From assembly GCA_016214845.1 (NCBI GenBank), contig JACRMS010000037.1, forward strand, positions 62,001 to 126,000: DNA of 64,000 nt. Reading direction: 5' to 3'. This document shows positions 62,111 to 64,000 of this stretch, piece after piece (positions within the stretch are counted from its first letter, which is position 1; the number at the start of each line of letters is the position of its first letter). The notes below the pieces were generated by a model. It ran no database searches. It was not told the origin of the DNA and saw only the letters and a list, made by a program, of their open reading frames with translations. Source of the stretch: Nitrospirota bacterium (GTDB taxonomy: Bacteria; Nitrospirota; Thermodesulfovibrionia; UBA6902). The translations under genes and the position numbers were made by a program.

Positions 62111-62839
62111 CTACCCCTTCAACCCCTTAAGCACCGCCTTCTTCCCCCCAACCCCGGGTCGCTGCTCAACAGAAAACCCGGCATCAGCAAGCCCCCGTCT
62201 CACTGCTCCGGCAACTGTAAAAGTTGCGACGGTCCCGCCGGACACTGTTTTTTCTCCAATCGCCATAAGAAGCTCATGCCGCCACATGGCAGGGTTTTTC
62301 TTTGGGCCATGACCATCAAGGAACCATGCGTCACAGGGCGTTGTGAGCGCGTGTACCATTTCAAGCGCCTCGCCGATCCAGAGATTCAGGGTCACGATGC
62401 CGAAGGGCCGGGTGAGTTGTAACTGGTGCCAACCCGGTTTGGAAATTTCGACGCGGCTGTAGGCCCCGACAAGCAGGTCGATAAGCGGCCCGGCCTCTGT
62501 CCTGAATCCACTGAGTATGGACGCCATCCGTTCGGAAGTGACCGGATGCAGTTCAACGGAATTGTAGGTGATCGCTATATCCGTGACGCCGCAGTTGTCC
62601 AGGAAATCCATGAGGGCGATGAGCAGGCGGCCTGCGCCGAAGCCTGTTTCGCCTATTATGAATTCTTTGCGTCCCGTGCCTGCGGAAGAAAGGACATCCA
62701 TCATGCCCGTGCCCTGAAAAAAGATGTGCTTGGCTTCTTCAATCGCACTGACCACATCGAAATAGCGGTCGTCATAATGTTCGTTCATAAGATAGGGTGG
62801 GACATGCATTGTCGGAAGCGCTGGTCTTTTGCTGGTCAT
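62111..62839 (-). CDS. mnmD: tRNA U34 methyltransferase MnmD (MnmC2-type)
   Basis: About 242 residues from the ATG at 62839 (62854 also possible). The SAM site is 'GETGFGAGRL'; 'DAWFLDGHGPKKNPAMW' and 'FSVEQRPGVGGKKAVLKG' are the MnmD/MnmC N-half signatures. It methylates nm5(s2)U34 to mnm5(s2)U in tRNAs; the oxidoreductase half of MnmC is not fused to it. Confidence 0.92.
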   Translation of the reverse strand: MTSKRPALPTMHVPPYLMNEHYDDRYFDVVSAIEEAKHIFFQGTGMMDVLSSAGTGRKEFIIGETGFGAGRLLIALMDFLDNCGVTDIAITYNSVELHPVTSERMASILSGFRTEAGPLIDLLVGAYSRVEISKPGWHQLQLTRPFGIVTLNLWIGEALEMVHALTTPCDAWFLDGHGPKKNPAMWRHELLMAIGEKTVSGGTVATFTVAGAVRRGLADAGFSVEQRPGVGGKKAVLKGLKG

Positions 62840-62861
62840 GAGAAATTGTAACATTTAACGC

Positions 62862-62895
62862 AATGTAGGGGCGAACGGCCGTTCGCCTCTACATT
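62862..62895. repeat. GTAGGGGCG-family palindrome P8 (core GAACGGCCGTTC)
   Basis: AATGTAGGGGCGAACGGCC with its complement. It is the only family member placed between two divergent genes (mnmD and the FAD dehydrogenase), so a terminator role is unlikely here. Confidence 0.88.
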
Positions 62896-62959
62896 AAACC
62901 ACTATTTAATGCAATAATTATGTCATGAGTTATGAAATAAAAACGGACGGAGGCGGCTT

Positions 62960-64000
62960 TTGGATCTGATAATAAACAACCTGCGGATACCCGTTGAAAA
63001 GGACGGGGTGGATGAATATGTAAGGGCCGCTTCGCAGAAGATGAACATCAGCGAAGATAATATTCAATTCAATAAAATCCTCAGCAAGTCACTTGATGCG
63101 GGCAATAGAGAACAGTTCTACTATGAAATCTCAATAGTGGTAAGCGCTCCTGACAGCTTCGACAACAAAGAGAACTTTCCAGCTTACGCGGAAAAAATAA
63201 AGCAGAACAATAGATCAGCGGCCATCAGCGAGAGGCCCATCATAATTGGCTTCGGGCCTGCTGGCATGTTCGCTGCCCTTGAGCTGATCGATCACGGTAT
63301 CAAACCTCTGATATTTGAACGAGGCAAAAAGATAGAAGAACGCTCCATTGATGTTCAACGGTTTATTAAAGAAAGGGAGCTCGACCCTGAATCAAATATC
63401 CAGTTCGGTGAAGGCGGGGCCGGGTCATATTCGGACGGGAAGCTGTTTTCAAGAATAAAGAATTCTCGGTATGCGGACAGGGTGCTGGATACCTTCATTA
63501 AATTCGGCGCGCCTGAAGAAATAGGGTACATCAGCAAACCCCATCTGGGCACGGACGTGTTGTGCAGGATAGTAAAAAACATGAGGAGCTACATACTTGA
63601 TAGAGGCGGGGAGATACACTACAACTCCAAAATGACGGACCTGATTATTTCAGATGGAAAGGCCGAAGGCGTAATGATAAACGGGAGAATGGAATATCGT
63701 TCTTCAATGATCTATCTTGCGCTGGGACATTCGGCGCGTGATACATTTGAGCTGCTCCGCGATAAAGGCGTTGCCGTTGAGCAGAAGCCGATATTTGTCG
63801 GCACGAGAATAGAGCATCCCGCTGAGATCATTAATCTCATAAGATATGGAGATAAATATAAGGACTTCCCCGGCATAGGCGCTGCCAATTATTCTTTCAC
63901 CTACACCGATAAAAAAATCGGGAGGGGAGTCTACACCTTCTGTATGTGCCCCGGAGGTGAGGTAATAAATGCTTCATCTGAAAAAGGCCTGCTGGTTGTA
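62960..64000 (+). CDS. FAD-dependent dehydrogenase (COG2509 type), truncated by window edge
   Basis: The frame is open from the TTG at 62960 (GGACGGAGG upstream) to the end of the window, 347 codons. The N-terminal about 70 residues form a small alpha/beta domain ('IPVEKDGVDEYVRAASQKM'); FAD binding follows with 'PIIIGFGPAGMFAALELIDHGI', then 'FGEGGAGSYSDGKLFSRI' and 'YLALGHSARDTFELL'. This is the COG2509 layout; the substrate is unknown. The C-terminus lies outside the window. Confidence 0.9.
   Translation, partial: MDLIINNLRIPVEKDGVDEYVRAASQKMNISEDNIQFNKILSKSLDAGNREQFYYEISIVVSAPDSFDNKENFPAYAEKIKQNNRSAAISERPIIIGFGPAGMFAALELIDHGIKPLIFERGKKIEERSIDVQRFIKERELDPESNIQFGEGGAGSYSDGKLFSRIKNSRYADRVLDTFIKFGAPEEIGYISKPHLGTDVLCRIVKNMRSYILDRGGEIHYNSKMTDLIISDGKAEGVMINGRMEYRSSMIYLALGHSARDTFELLRDKGVAVEQKPIFVGTRIEHPAEIINLIRYGDKYKDFPGIGAANYSFTYTDKKIGRGVYTFCMCPGGEVINASSEKGLLVV

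Overview
The window is 64 kb of a bacterial chromosome of medium GC content. It holds about 60 protein genes, two tRNA genes and an unusually dense set of short repeats. No 16S rRNA or other decisive marker is present. The gene content (a short group 1 sigma-70 factor, two multiheme c-type cytochromes, bacterial NHEJ, a probable selenoprotein, Lol and RND envelope systems) fits a Gram-negative anaerobe or facultative anaerobe such as a Nitrospirota (Thermodesulfovibrionia-like) or a Desulfobacterota-type lineage. That placement is inference only.

Layout. At 1-1260 lies the 3' end of a type III restriction subunit. 1279-9824 (mostly +) is housekeeping: acpS, rseC-like, nnr, pgeF, a CBS protein, tsaE, nadK, family-4 udg, a HIT protein and rpoD. 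9909-18662 (-) holds a YkgJ-like protein, a STAS-HATPase protein, a Lol operon, lysS, zapA with a coiled-coil partner, an NYN protein and slt. 19106-23915 (+) is a pentaheme cytochrome, a HAMP protein and a DevCAB/MacAB-like exporter. Then come tRNA-Cys and tRNA-Gly (-), trpE-trpG and a periplasmic SlyD/FKBP-type isomerase.

27601-42828 (-) is an accessory block. NHEJ genes (ligase with phosphoesterase domain at one end; polymerase domain and two Ku genes at the other) bracket an ArsR unit and an apparent 11-gene operon (39842 down to 30103). That operon runs TetR, ABC ATPase, ABC permease, DUF2917, membrane protein, SRPBCC, a GrdB/PrdB-like protein with an in-frame TGA read here as selenocysteine, TrmO, a CrtI-like flavoprotein, an unknown protein and an alpha/beta hydrolase. 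43117-52701 (+) is glycogen phosphorylase and a TetR-RND tripartite efflux operon. 53093-54772 is a nine-heme cytochrome behind a good sigma-54 promoter. 54863-62070 is a patchwork with a frameshifted desaturase, two decayed desaturase 3' ends, a MITE-like element, a YhcG nuclease and a GmrSD-like DUF262 protein. mnmD and a truncated FAD-dependent dehydrogenase end the window.

Three repeat systems run through the window. (1) 'Stuttering' repeats: arrays of 7-, 8-, 9- or 10-nt units with a constant core and variable positions, usually as two inverted arms in intergenic gaps, but also inserted in frame in nnr (three times) and udg. (2) A palindrome family with ends GTAGGGGCG/CGCCCCTAC and a changing core; three genes take their stop codon TAG, and probably their last Leu, from it. 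(3) REPIN-like GTCATTCCCG doublets, one of them read through inside the signal region of the outer-membrane efflux gene. The stuttering repeats and the selenoprotein operon are the best candidates for something undescribed.
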